Shown here in pieces: positions 21,165-33,217 of a stretch of DNA of 64,000 bases. Under the pieces are notes generated by a model. It did not search any database. It saw only the letters and a program-made list of their open reading frames with translations, and was not told where the DNA came from. The stretch's first letter is position 1; the number at the start of each line of letters is the position of its first letter. This DNA is from Dactylis glomerata (taxonomy: Eukaryota > Streptophyta > Magnoliopsida > Poales > Poaceae). The translations under genes were made by a program, and so were the position numbers. The stretch spans positions 682,001-746,000 of the forward strand of contig QXEO01000382.1 in NCBI GenBank assembly GCA_007115705.1, written 5' to 3'.

Positions 21165-23749
21165 GCATCTTTGCAAATTACTGCGCCTAGCTCAAAGGCG
21201 TTAAAGAAAAGCACTCTTGGGAGATAACCCAATGTTTTACTTTTCAGTACTTTTTCTTTTATTTGAGTCTTGGAAGTTATTACTAGTGTAATAACCACCT
21301 CCTTATCATTTTTATTTCGTTGTTGTGCCAAGAGAAACCTCTAATTTGAGTGAGGTAAGATTTAGGGATGTTGCTGTCCTGAAACAGATTTCGGTGCTGC
21401 ACTGTAAAAATTCGTGAAAATTATCAGAATATATTTTGGACCTGAGATTTCTTGTGCATATTCCCCAGGTTATATACAAACTTTCATTAGTTGAACACTT
21501 TTTTATTTGAGCAACAGAAAACCCTCTAAAAATTCGACCTTTGTCAGATGTTCTGTTTTGACAGATTTCTGCCAATATTTGTGTTTGCCGCTTTATCGCT
21601 TTCATTTTGAGTTCTTTTGATCACGGAACTTTTTGGGGAAGTTGCTACAGTAGTATATGCTTTATATGTGGTGGTTTTGTGTTGAAACCTGAAGTGAAAA
21701 GGGTTTATTCAATGTTATGCTTACACTAATGTTGCTAATAGAATTGTGTTTAGTTTTGTATAAAGGAAGTTTTCAATTGTAGGGATTGGAAAATGATGAG
21801 ATGAGATGAAGAATGGACAAAAGCTCAAGCTTGGGGATGCCCATGCACCCCAAGGAAATATCCAAGAGGTTCAAGCATCAAAGCTTGGGGATGCCCCCGA
21901 GGCACCCCTTTCTTCATCGGCAAAAATCAGGTCACCTTTCAAGACACTATATTTATTGCTTCATGCACTATGCGTTTTTCTTGGAGCATCAGTTGTTTTT
22001 GTTTTCAGTTTTATTTTGTTTTGTTTCCTACAATAAATGGTTAGATCATATCATGTTTCTTTTGGAGGAGATGAACTCGCTTTTCATTTGCCAAGAACAC
22101 TCTAGTTTTCACTCTTATCGTTCAATGAGTGTTCTCTTTTTCTGCTACTGCGTTTAGCTTGCATTTTTCGCCTTGATTTTTTTCCAGATCTTGTTATATC
22201 TTTTCATCAAGGTGTATTTTTGCCTCTGGTCTATATTGGTTTTCATCAAAAGAGGTGTTTATAAACAGTTCGAATGGTATTGGAAAAGAGAAAAGATTTA
22301 AGCAAAAAAGTGGTACAAGAAGGAGCTTGTGTAGACTGCGGCCTAGGCTTTTGCATGTCGTGCTTGATGCCTTTTTGATAGTTTTCTAAGTTGTTTTGCT
22401 GTAGCATGACTTGTCTCAAATAATTGAGATTGCTTAATGAGCCTTTGAAAAAATCATGTGTTGTTTTAATTATTTGGAAGCATTATTTTGGTTTTCTCCT
22501 TGATACTTTATTTGGGTTGACTTGGCGCATGTTCACACATGTTAGACTCTTACAAAGTCGCCAATAGCCTCTATGATCATTTATTTTTTAACTTTTGATG
22601 CCATCTTATGCTTCTTTTAATGTTGCTTTGTCGCTTTGCATGATTATGGCCATTATTGCTCTCTTAGTTGGTCGCTCCCAGTCTTTTGCTAGCCTTCATT
22701 TTGTACTGAGTATGAGCTCTACTCGTGCATCCAACTCCTAAAAACCAAGTTGTTCCAAAGTGTCCACCATACATACCTATTAGCAATTTGCTATTTCAAA
22801 GTTTATTTGACTTGCTTTTATCTACTCATCAAATTAAACTCTTACCAGTGTTATGCGAAAATTGGTCAGTAAAGCTCTCACGAACTTGATGGCACACTTT
22901 ATTTTTCTCGTTCTTAAAAATTTGACATTATGGTCTCTTATGTTGAGTTGTTATGCTTGCAAGTTATAAGTTGGGAATTAGCCCAGCCATGCCGTCATGG
23001 GGCAAGCTTTCAACATTGCACTTCTTATTTGAGTTGATATCGTGATCTTTTGTTTATGGATACTCGTGGTGTGAAATGAACTGGGAATCTTGCGGGATCA
23101 TGGAGTTTGTATATGTGTTAGAGAAACGCCTGGGCCGCCAATCTAAGCCATGCATAATTCATGGTGGAAATTTGCAGCATGCCCATAGTGGACATTCGAT
23201 AACGCATCTCAAAATAAAAAGCTATACAAATGGTAAATAAAAGAGATGTCGAGGTGTTCATTGTCTGCTTGTCCTGTCATTTTGATGTGGGCTTGTTCCA
23301 TGTCATCGGGCATGGAGGTACCTCATTGGCGGTTCTCGATGATCCGTGTATACTTACAATGATAAGAGCTTGCTTGGGACTCTAAGTAAAGTAGCATGAG
23401 GTTTGGGTACTCGTATTTACGGGACACGAGATTTTCAACTTATGATTTGTCAAGCATATGCAACATAATTATACTCGTATTAACTTTAACCATTTAAGAT
23501 GCTTATGATGGGGGCAATGAGAGCTCAAAGCCGGTAAGTACCATAATTTTTGAAGGTTTATAAAACTTGCAATCACTGCTTCCCTCTGCGAAGGGCCTTT
23601 CTTTTACTTTTATGTTGAGTCTTCACCTTCTATCTTTATGCATCGTCTGAGAGAGCATAGTTGTCATTCTGAGTATAATGTGCATTGTCCCAAAGTTTAT
23701 CATTGATTGATTCATGACTATGGTTTCACTTGTTCTTAAATTATTTGTA
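21165..23749 (+). other. 3' untranslated region of A, first part
   Basis: No gene. From about 21187 (GCGCCTAGCTCAAAGGCG) the sequence is shared with B, G and I. Two copies of the polypurine-tract motif AAGCTTGGGGATGC sit at 21827-21840 and 21881-21894. The region stops at the insertion point of G and continues at 47973. Confidence 0.75.
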
Positions 23750-23754
23750 TCTAG

Positions 23755-25476
23755 TGCTGCTGGTGCCAAGTTGACGTGGGAAAGTGTAGTTGATGTGGGA
23801 GCTTCTTCTTCTTCAATCCCCGGCAACGGCGCCAGAAAATTGTTGCTTGTTGCGTGGTGAATGACCAGCCCGTTGGGAACCCCAAGAGGAAGGTGTGATG
23901 AATATAGCAGCAGATTTTCCCTCAGTTAAGAAACCAAGGTTTATCGTTCAGGAGAAGAGCAGACAATGTGACTGAAGGTGATGCTTGCTAGTTTGCGACA
24001 GCTTCAGACAATTTATATATGGCGCCTCATCCAAGCTTTGCTTTGCTAGCTACAACGCGGAACCTACACACAACACAACCAAGTACTTTGCTCCCAACTT
24101 GCGATGAGGTTGTCAATCTCACCGGTTTGCTTGAAACAAAGGTATGAGCGTATCGAGTGGAAAACAGTAGAAGTATACGAGTAAAGTAAACAGTGCGAGT
24201 AAAGTAAACAGGTGATAGCAATATGATGGAAATAGGACTGGGGTCCACAGTTCACTAGTGGTGTCTCTCCATAAGATAAATAACACATGCTGGGTAAACA
24301 AATTACAGTTGGGCAATTGATAGAATAAAGATAAACGTGATATGTCAAGAAGATCACTACGAGATTTACTCTAGGCATTACAACAAAATACATAGACCGC
24401 CATCCAACTGCATCTATGACTAATAATCCACTTATGGCGAATCAATCCGAGAACTCCATAAGTATTAAGTTGCGAACAACAGATAATTGCATTAAGCAAA
24501 GTGTGTAATGTAAACAAAGCATATGCCCTTGAGCATATGAATGTTGTTTTCTCCCTAGTAGCAACAGCACATCTACAACCTTAGAGGTTTCTGTCACTCC
24601 CCCAGGTTAAATAGAGGCATGAACCCACTATCGAGCATAAATACCCCCTCTTGGAGTCACTAGCAACTACTCGGCCAAGATAGCTACTAACAACGGAGAG
24701 CATGCAAGATCATAAACAACATAGAAATAACATAAGATATAATTTAGTATAGCAACTCAATCATAACACCAATATTCATCGGATCCCAACAAACCAAACA
24801 TGTAGAATTACATAACGGTGATCTCAATCATGTAGGGCAGCTCATGAGATTTAAACATGAAGCACATGGTGGAGAAGACAACCATCTAGCTACTGCTATG
24901 GACCCATAGTCCAAGGTAGACTACTCACTCATCACTCCGGAGGCAAGCATGGCGATGAAGAAGACCTCCGGTGGCGATTCCCCTCTTCGGCAGGGTGCCA
25001 GGAAGAGCTTCTGGACCCTCCCGATCTTCGGGTCGACGACGGCGGTGGATCGCGATGTGTTCTGGAAAAGTGATCGGGTAATTAGGTTTTTCCCGTCGGG
25101 GGGTCTTTATAGGCGAAGGGGCGATGTCAGAGGTGGAGCCAGGTGGCCTCACACCAGGGCGGCACGGGCCAGGCTCTGGCCGCGCCGGCCTGGCGTGTGG
25201 GGCCCCTGTGGCTCCCCTCCTACTCTCCTTCAGATCTCTGGAAGCTCCCGGACAAAATAAGACTTCAGGAACTTGTTTCGTCCAATTCCGAGAATATTTC
25301 CTGTGTATCACTTCTGAAACACAAAAATAGCAGAAAATAGGGAACTGGCACTGTGGCAACTTGTTAGTAGGTTAGTTCCGGAAAATGCATAAAAGTGCCA
25401 CGAAGTGTAATGAAACAGTAGGCAAATGGTATAAAAACAAGCATGGAGCATCAAAAATTATAGATACGTTGGAGAA
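23755..25476 (-). repeat. Left (3') LTR of G, inner end deleted
   Basis: The outer end TGCTGCTGGTGCC matches the right LTR at 29428. At 25476 the sequence should read ACGTTGGAGACGTATCA but stops after ACGTTGGAGA and jumps into the middle of the 3' UTR, so the LTR start, the polypurine tract and about 1.8 kb of 3' UTR (compare element I, 50463-52290) are missing. Confidence 0.8.
23817..23834 (-). other. tRNA-Asp primer-binding-site copy inside the left LTR of G
   Basis: TCCCCGGCAACGGCGCCA lies 62 bp inside the LTR border set by the target duplication. See the matching copy at 29490-29507. Confidence 0.8.
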
Positions 25477-27180
25477 GGTCTGAACACCATTTGAAAAAAT
25501 TTAAAGACACCTCTTTTGATGAAAACCAATAAAGATCAGAGGCAAAAATACACCTTGATGAAAAGATATGACAAGGTCTGAACACAAATCAAGGCGAAAA
25601 CAAAAATCAAAAGCAGTAGCGGAAAAAGAAGAACACTCGATGAACGATAAGAGTGAAAAATGGAGTGTTCTTGGCAAATGAAAACGAGTACATCTCCTCC
25701 AAAGGAAATTTGTTGGGTCCAACCATTTATTGCAGAAAACAAAACTAAACTAACTAAGAAAACTAAAACAACTGACGCTCCAAGAAAAACACATAGTGCA
25801 TGAAGCAATAAAAATATAGTGTTTTGAAAGGTGACCTGATTTTTGCCAATGAAGAAGGGGTGCCTCGGGGGCATCCCCAAGCTTTGACGCTTGTACTTCT
25901 TGGATATTTCTTGGGGTGATGCATGGACATCCCCAAGCTTGAGCTTTTGTCCATTCTTCAACTCATCTCATCATTCTCCAATCCCTACACTTGAAAACTT
26001 CCTTCATACAAAACTAAACACAAATCTATTAGCAACATTAGTGTAGCATAACATATAATCAATCCTCTATTTGCTTCAGGTTTCAACTCAAAACCACCAC
26101 ATATATAGCAAATACTACTGTAGCAACTTCCCCAAAAGATATGACAAGATCTGAATGCAAATCAAGGCGAAAACGAAAACCAAAAGCAGTAGCAGAAAAA
26201 GAAGAACGCATGAACAACTCCGTTTTCACTCTTATTAAATCAACGAGCGTTCTTCGCAAATGAAAAGCAAGGCAACTTCTCCAAAAGAAATTTGTTGGGG
26301 TCCAACCATTTATTGCAGCAAACAAACAAACTAAACCAACTAATAAAACTAAAACAACTGACGCTCCAAGAAAAACACATAGTGCATGAAGCAATAAAAA
26401 TATAGTGTTTTGAAAGGTGACCTGATTTTTGCCGATGAAGAAGGGGTGCCTCGGGGGCATCCCCAAGCTTTGATGCTTGTACTTCTTGGATATTTCTTGG
26501 GGTGATGCATGGGCATCCCCAAGCTTGAGATTTTGTCCATTCTTCAACTCATCTCATCATTCTCCAATCCCTACACTTGAAAACTTCCTTCATACAAAAC
26601 TAAACACAATTCTATTAGCAACATTAGTGTAGCATAACATATAATCAACCCTTTTTTGCTTCAGGTTTCAACACAAAACCACCACATATATAGCACAAAC
26701 TACTGTAGCAACTTCCCCAAAAGTTTCGTGATCAAAAGAACTCAAAAGAAAGCGATAAAGCGGCAAACACAAATATTGGTAGAAATCTGTCAAAACAGAA
26801 CAGCTGACAAAGGTTTAATTTTTGAGGGGTTTTCTGTTGCTCAAATAAAAAAGTGTTCAACTAACGAAAGTTTGGATATAACCTGGGGCATATGCACAAG
26901 AAATCGCAGGTCCAAAAGATATACAGAGAATTTATACGAATTTTTACGGTGCAGCACCGAAAACAGTTTCAGGACAGCAACATCCCCAAATCTTTACCTC
27001 ACTCGAATTAGAGGCTTCTCTTGGCACAAAAACAAAATAAAAAGGATAAGGAGCGGTCATTACAGTAGTAATGACTTCCAAGACTCAAATAAAAGAAAAA
27101 GTACAGAAAATAAAACATTGGGTTATCTCCCAAGAGTGCTTTTCTTTAACGCCTTTGAGCTAGGCGCAGAAAATTGCGAA
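25477..27180 (-). other. 3' untranslated region of G with a tandem duplication
   Basis: Non-coding. A 573-bp segment (25561-26133) is repeated at 26134-26718, the join falling at CCCCAAAAGATATGACAAG. Each unit holds the conserved block with two polypurine-tract motifs. Small conserved frames here (about 63 codons) follow from DNA conservation of the block. Confidence 0.75.
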
Positions 27181-29235
27181 TCAAGTAACATCAAGTGATG
27201 AAGCATCAAGCTCATAATTTGCTCTAAGAATAGAGTCAAAAGGTAATTTCTTCCTTTTCCTATTGAAGTGTTCCATACCTTTCTTGAGTGGAAATTGATA
27301 TTTGATGGTGCCTTCTCTCATATCAATGATAGCACCTGCAGTTCGAAGAAAGGGTCTTCCCAAAATAATAGGACATGAAGCATGGCATTCAACGTCCATA
27401 ACAAGAAAATCAACGGGAATAAGGTCATTGTTAACCACAATAAGAACATCATTAATTCTTCCCAAAGGTTTCTTCTTAGCAACATCAGCAACAGGAACAT
27501 CATAATAACATTTTTCAAGCGGTGGTAATTCAAGCATGTCATAAATTTTTCTAGGCATCATAGAAGTATTAGCACCTAGATCACATAAAGCATGGCAATC
27601 AAAACCATTAACATGCATATCAATGATGGGTTCCCAACCATCTTCTAACTTCTTGGGAATAGAGGCTTTTTGCTTCAACTTTTCATCCCTAATTTTTATG
27701 AGAGCATTGGTAATATGCTTAGTAAAAGCAACATTTAAAGAACTAGCATTGGGAGTCAAAGCAAGCTTTTGCAAGAACAAAATAACTTCAGATATATTGC
27801 AGCCATCAACATCAAAATCATTAAAAGAAATAGAGCTATCATCTTCCACACTCCGAAAAATTTCAGCACTCTTTTGAGAAAAAGTTTTGGCAGTTTTAGG
27901 CTTTTTAACACAAGGAGCGGGAGTTTTCTCTACCCCAATCAAAGTAAGAGGATTGCTAGCATTAGGAGCAACATCATTAGAGGTAGTAATGGTACATACC
28001 TTCATCTCTCTAGCCATCTCATCTTCTCTTTCCCACCTGGCATGCAATTCCGCTAACAATCTAATATTTTCATCAATTCCAACTTGAATAGCATTAGTGG
28101 TAGCAAAAACATTGTTCTCTTTCACATCATTAGGCAACACTTTTAATTTCAGAATTTCAACATCATGAGCAAGGCTATCAACTTTAGAAGCAAGAATATC
28201 AATTTTGCCTAACTTTTCCTCAACAGACTTGTTAAAAGCAGTTTGCTTTCCGATGAAGTCCTTGAGCATTACCTCAAGCTCGGAGGGCGCGGCCCTAGTG
28301 TTGTTGGAGGAATTACCATAAGAGTTACCATAACCATTACCATTGGTAGAAGGATACGGCCTATAATTGTTACTAGCAAAATTGTTCCTATAAGCATTGT
28401 TGTTAAAATTATTATTTCTAATGAAATTCACATCAACATGCTCTTCTTGAGCAACCAAAGAGGCTAAAGGAACATTATTAGGATCAACATGAGTCCTATC
28501 ATTAGCAAGCATAGCCATAATGGTATCAATCTTATCATTCAAGGAAGAGGTTTCCTCAACAGAATTTACCTTCTTACCTTGTGGAGCTCTCTCGGTGTGC
28601 CATTCAGAATAATTTACCATCATGTTGTCGAGTAGCTTTGTTGCGGCGCCCAAGGTAAGGGACATAAAAGTGCCTCCAGCAGCTGAATCCAATAGGTTCC
28701 TCGAAGAAAAATTCAGTCCTGCATAAAAAGTTTGGACAATCATCCAAGTAGTCAGTCCATGAGTGGGGCAATTCTTTATCATAGATTTCATTCTTTCCCA
28801 AGCTTGAGCAACATGTTCATTATCAAATTGAGTAAACTTCATAATATTGCTATGCAAGGATATAATCTTAGCAGGAGGATAGTATCTACCAATAAAAGCA
28901 TCCTTACACTTAGCCCATGAATCAATACTATTCTTAGTCAAAGACAGCAACCATTCTTTAGCTTTTCCTCTCAAAGAAAAAGGAAGCAACTTGAGCTCAC
29001 TTTCTACATCCTTATATTTCTGCATCTCACATAGCTCAACAAAATTGTTGAGATGAGCTGCAGCATCTTCAGTACTAGCACCAGAGAATTGCTCTTTCAT
29101 AACAAGGTTCAACAAAGCAGGCTTAATCTCATAAAAGTTTGCAGCAGGAGCAGGTGGTGCAATAGGAGTGTAGATAAAATCACTATTGTTCGTGCTAGTA
29201 AAGTCACACAACTTGGTGTTTTCAGGATTGACCAT
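27181..29235 (-). CDS. gag-protease polyprotein of element G
   Basis: An open frame of 684 residues starting at the ATG at 29235-29233 (a longer in-frame reading to 29268 lacks an ATG). The N-terminal third is a Ty3/Gypsy capsid: HLNNFVELCEMQKYKDVESE, SLRGKAKEWLLSLTKNSIDS, FDNEHVAQAWERMKSMIKNC. A middle region rich in asparagine (about residues 270-320) is followed by a coiled-coil-prone segment. The C-terminal part is a retroviral-type aspartic protease, HALCDLGANTSMMPRKIYDM with the D-L-G-A active site, and CPIILGRPFLRTAGAIIDM as the flap-distal block. The frame stops just after the protease; reverse transcriptase, RNase H and integrase are absent, and the 3' UTR follows directly. No CCHC knuckle is visible. 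It would form particles and rely on polymerase from an autonomous Athila-type element. The same protein, broken, is in element I. Confidence 0.85.
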   Translation of the reverse strand: MVNPENTKLCDFTSTNNSDFIYTPIAPPAPAANFYEIKPALLNLVMKEQFSGASTEDAAAHLNNFVELCEMQKYKDVESELKLLPFSLRGKAKEWLLSLTKNSIDSWAKCKDAFIGRYYPPAKIISLHSNIMKFTQFDNEHVAQAWERMKSMIKNCPTHGLTTWMIVQTFYAGLNFSSRNLLDSAAGGTFMSLTLGAATKLLDNMMVNYSEWHTERAPQGKKVNSVEETSSLNDKIDTIMAMLANDRTHVDPNNVPLASLVAQEEHVDVNFIRNNNFNNNAYRNNFASNNYRPYPSTNGNGYGNSYGNSSNNTRAAPSELEVMLKDFIGKQTAFNKSVEEKLGKIDILASKVDSLAHDVEILKLKVLPNDVKENNVFATTNAIQVGIDENIRLLAELHARWEREDEMAREMKVCTITTSNDVAPNASNPLTLIGVEKTPAPCVKKPKTAKTFSQKSAEIFRSVEDDSSISFNDFDVDGCNISEVILFLQKLALTPNASSLNVAFTKHITNALIKIRDEKLKQKASIPKKLEDGWEPIIDMHVNGFDCHALCDLGANTSMMPRKIYDMLELPPLEKCYYDVPVADVAKKKPLGRINDVLIVVNNDLIPVDFLVMDVECHASCPIILGRPFLRTAGAIIDMREGTIKYQFPLKKGMEHFNRKRKKLPFDSILRANYELDASSLDVT

Positions 29236-29400
29236 TTCAGCAAAACAAAAGTAAACAAGTAAAAACAACTACCAAGGATTCTAATTTTTTTGGGTTTTTT
29301 GATATAAAACGATGCAGGTAAAATAAATAAAGTAAAGCAAAACAATAACAAATTAAAGGATGTGTGTGCGAAAAATCCCCTCGCAGAAGTCTTCCACTCT
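29236..29400 (-). other. Leader of G between primer site and gag
   Basis: Closely matches the leader of B (42762-42923) in the opposite orientation, including AGTCTTCTGCGAGGGG and TTAGAATCCTTGGTAGTTG. Confidence 0.75.
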
Positions 29401-29418
29401 TCCCCGGCAACGGCGCCA
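29401..29418 (-). other. Primer-binding site of G (tRNA-Asp)
   Basis: TCCCCGGCAACGGCGCCA on the plus strand, nine bases from the LTR border at 29428. Confidence 0.85.
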
Positions 29419-29427
29419 GAAAATTGT

Positions 29428-30011
29428 TGCTGCTGGTGCCAAGTTGACGTGGTAAAGTGTAGTTGATGTGGGAGCTTCTTCTTCTTCAATCCCCGGCAAC
29501 GGCGCCAGAAAATTGTTGCTTGTTGCGTGGTGAATGACCAGCCCGTTGGGAACCCCAAGAGGAAGGTGTGATAAATATAGCAGCAGATTTTACCTCAGTT
29601 AAGAAACCAAGGTTTACCGTTCAGGAGAAGAGCAGACAATGCGACTGAAGGTGATGCTTGCTAGTTTGCGACAGCTCCGGACAATTTATATATGGCGCCT
29701 CATCCAAGCTTTGCTTTGCTAGCTGCAACGCGGAACCTACACACAACATAACCAAGTACTTTGCTCCCAACTTGCGATGAGGTTGTCAGTCTCACCGGTT
29801 TGCTTGAAACAAAGGTATGAGCGCATCGAGTGGAAAACAGTAGAAATATGCGAGTAAAGTAAACAGGTGATAGCAATATGATGGAAATAGGACCGGGGTC
29901 CACAATTCACTAGTGGTGTCTCTCCATAAGATAAATAACACATGCTGGGTAAACAAATTACAGTTGGGCAATTGATAGAATAAAGATAAACGTGATATGT
30001 CAAGAAGATCA
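29428..30011 (-). repeat. Right (5') LTR of G, first segment
   Basis: Starts TGCTGCTGGTGCC as in the left LTR. Continues at 40275-41136 and 47705-47967 after removal of F and B and their target duplications, giving about 1.71 kb in total. About 2% different from the left LTR by eye over this segment. Confidence 0.82.
29490..29507 (-). other. Second primer-binding-site copy, embedded in the LTR of G
   Basis: The same 18-mer as 29401-29418, 89 bp further into the LTR, with the same flanking GAAAATTGTTGCT. It is present in both LTRs of G, so it is part of the LTR itself. Confidence 0.8.
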
Positions 30012-31522
30012 TGATGACCCACAAGTATAGGGGGTGTATCGTAGTACTTTCGATAAATAAGAGTGTCGAACCCAACGAGTAGCAGAAGGTGTTGATGAGT
30101 AGTTTTGATCAAGGAATCACTGTAAATACTAGCAAACAGGTTTTCAGGAGTATTTGGTAATACGAGTAAATAGAGTGCGAGTAAATAGAAGACAGTAGTA
30201 ACAATTGCAGCAAGTGGCCCAATCCTTTATTCAGCAATGGACAAGCCGGTTGTGTTCTTATAATAACCAAACGTTCTCGAGGACACACGGGAGGTTTCTG
30301 TCAAGAGCTTTCGCTTCATAGAGCCAATAGTATTTATTGATTTGGTAAGTGTTATGGGGGTGAACCTGTGCTAGCGCCCTACCCTTACTAGGATAAATAC
30401 ACACTTGTGATTATACCCCTTGCAAGCATCCGCAAATACAAGAAAGTAATTAAGATAAATCTAACCACAGCCTTAAACTCTAGGATCCTACACTCCCTGG
30501 TGCAATGGTTTCCCAACGGAGGTTTAGGTTTCTGTCACTCCAGCAACCCCACAATTGGTAGCCAAATACACAATGCATCTCACTAGGCCCATAAATGGTG
30601 AAGTATCATGTAGTCGACGTTCACATGACACCACTAGTGAAATAGCACCACAACAATATCAAACCATTAAATATTTCTCAACAATAATTCACTACTAACA
30701 TCTTGACTTCTCCCATGTCCTCAAGAACTAAACGAACTACTCACAAGACATCATATGGATCATGATCAGAGGTGAAATAATGGTAAATAACAATCTGGAC
30801 ATAAACCTTAATTCAACGGTTCCACTCAATAGCATCAACTACAAGAGTAATCAACACCGGGAAAGTTTCCCCTATGAATATAACAAGATCCAACTCAAGA
30901 TGTTACAGCGGGATGGCGAGGTGATGGTGGAGATGAAGGTGCTGGTGATGGAGATGATGATGATGATGATCCCGATGAAGTCCGGTGCGATGATGATGAC
31001 GATGGCGACGATCTCCCCTCTCCGGGAAGGAATTTCCCCGGCAGATTTCTCTCTGCCGGAGAGCTTTCTCTCTCTGGTGTTCTCCGCCCCGCAGAGGCGG
31101 CTGTGTCTAACTCTGAACCCCCCCCTTGACTTAGGTTTTCGGGGACGATGATGTACGCGAAGGGGCGAGACCAGAGGTGGGCCAGGGCCCCCTCACACAG
31201 GGCTGGCGCGGCCAGGGGGCTGGCCGCGCCGCCCTAGCATGTGGGCCAGCCCTAGCCCCTCTCGACTCCTCCTTCTGGCTCCGTGAGTCTTCTGGGAAAT
31301 TATAATTTCTGGGTATTTTTCTGGAATTTTCCTGATCTTCAAAATATGGTCTCCTGATGGTCCTTTTTCCAGCAGATTCCTGACTCCGGCAGCAGCTCCT
31401 CCGATGATCATCAAACATGTGAAAGCAAAGGAAATAACATAAGTATCATGTCTAAATATGAAATATATCAATGAATAACAGTAAATTATGATACAAAATA
31501 GTGATGCAAATTGGACGTATCA
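30012..31522 (-). repeat. Left (3') LTR of F
   Basis: TGATGACCCACAAGTATAGG to GACGTATCA, 1511 bp, nearly identical to 38758-40269. Contains a short (GAT)n run near 30953-30970. Confidence 0.92.
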
Positions 31523-31540
31523 ACCCCCCCCCCCAAGCTT
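31523..31540 (-). other. Polypurine tract of F
   Basis: On the minus strand AAGCTT followed by eleven G residues and T, directly before the 3' LTR. This is the primer for plus-strand DNA synthesis. Confidence 0.8.
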
Positions 31541-33217
31541 AGACCTCGCTTGTCCCCAAGCGAAAACTAAACTCGGTAAACATGACCACAGGTTTATGGA
31601 GTGAAATGTCGATAATCAAAATACGAACAAGAAGCATCACATTCACTAAGGCACAAATTATAATAGACAGCAACTTCCCTTTATAAGATGTAAGCTTGCA
31701 ATAGGTAAAAGGGAATCACATGTAAAGATGCACAAGGTAAATTATAATTGGCAATGGCAAACCTTAGTTCTTGGTCAAAGAATGGAGAACAAACTATTCT
31801 CTCTTTTAAACGGAGCCTTTTAAAACAGAGCTAATATAGTAGAGACTATATGCTCAACAAAGTAAACTTTTGCATTCAAAGAAAGCTTTCAAAGATATAT
31901 TCCTTCAGACAAAAGCATTATACAAAACAAGGAAGATAATAAACATGATTAAACGGATCAACATATGGATGAATGAAACATAACAACTCAAATGCTTGCT
32001 TGAGACGGAGGGAAATAGGTTGACTCAACATAAAAGTAAAAGATAGGCCCTTCGCGGAGGGAAGCAGGGATTAAACATGTGCTAGAGCTTTTCATTTGTA
32101 AAACAGAGGTAAAAATTGTTTTGAGAGGTGGTTGCTTTTGTCAACGACTAGCAACAGAGTTCTTGATATCTTCCATACTAAACAAGTGAGAGTGGTTCCG
32201 AGATGTTTGATTAATTGGCACTTTAGTGCTCTTTTATAGCTTGGCACTCCTCCCCACCTTTTTCCTTTCTCAAACCATGGCTAACCGATTCCATCGGGTG
32301 CCGACCAACTTTCACATTCCATTGGAGGAGTGCCCTTTTTCTTTCTTTTAGAATTAAGATTATAATGGTCTGACCAGCTCTCTTGCAAAATTAATGACGA
32401 GCAGATGAAGCTACCTAGTCGAGGGGTACTTAATTTAGTATGGAAGATAACAAACCCATCCACTACGTCCTCATGAGCTAAAAACAGTGGCACAAAATGA
32501 GAAGTGTTTGAAAGTTTTTGAAAGGTAGCACATGAAAATTTACTTGGAATGGCTTAAAATACCATGCATAGGAATTTATAGTGGACTCTTTGGAAGTGAC
32601 TTGGCTTTTGGGAATTGGATGCACGAGAAGTATTTCCTCTCAGTACAGGTTTTTGGCTAGCAAGGTTGGGTAGCAAGCATAAGAGTTGCATGAAACAAAC
32701 GAACATACATATAATAAGAACAATCATGCAAACTCCCTTGAAAGTACAACAATTTTAACTTTAAGAATAACAATGCTTATAAGCCAAACATAAGGAAAAC
32801 TGAAGTGATGTAACTACAAGCACTTCTTTATTCTTTTCTACTCAAACTTCAAGGTAAAGTTGCTACTGACCAAGCTAGGTTTGCCAAAACCAACTGAATC
32901 TACTCATGCTCCCAATGTGATACCAATACCAATCAACAAGACTAGTCACATAAGAGAGATTGCAGACTAACATAAAGTGTGCGAAAAGTAAACGATAAAA
33001 CTTCTCATTAATATTTCATTACCGCAACTCACACCAAGGGATACAAAGATAACTAACTAAGGAGGATACTTCCAACTGCAAACTATTCTATATGATAACT
33101 TCTCTATTCATGATAAGACTCTACTTGAAAAGTAAATGAACAAAAGGTAATGATGTGATACCGCGGCACTCCCCCAAGCTTGGAACAAGCCAAGGGGATG
33201 CCTATACCGATGACGAA
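31541..33217 (-). other. 3' non-coding region of F
   Basis: No gene. Carries a second polypurine-tract-like motif CCCCCAAGCTT at 33171-33181 and the AAGGCCC-type block shared with B and I near 32046. Confidence 0.7.

Noticed and set aside
21827..21894. Short spaced repeats as a CRISPR array
   Set aside because: Two or three copies of a polypurine-tract motif in a plant retrotransposon; no regular repeat-spacer pattern.
23755..23834. Left PBS-LTR piece read as the end of a separate truncated element
   Set aside because: The TCTAG duplication at 23750-23754 and 47968-47972, and the matching border at 29428, show that this segment belongs to G's own LTR.
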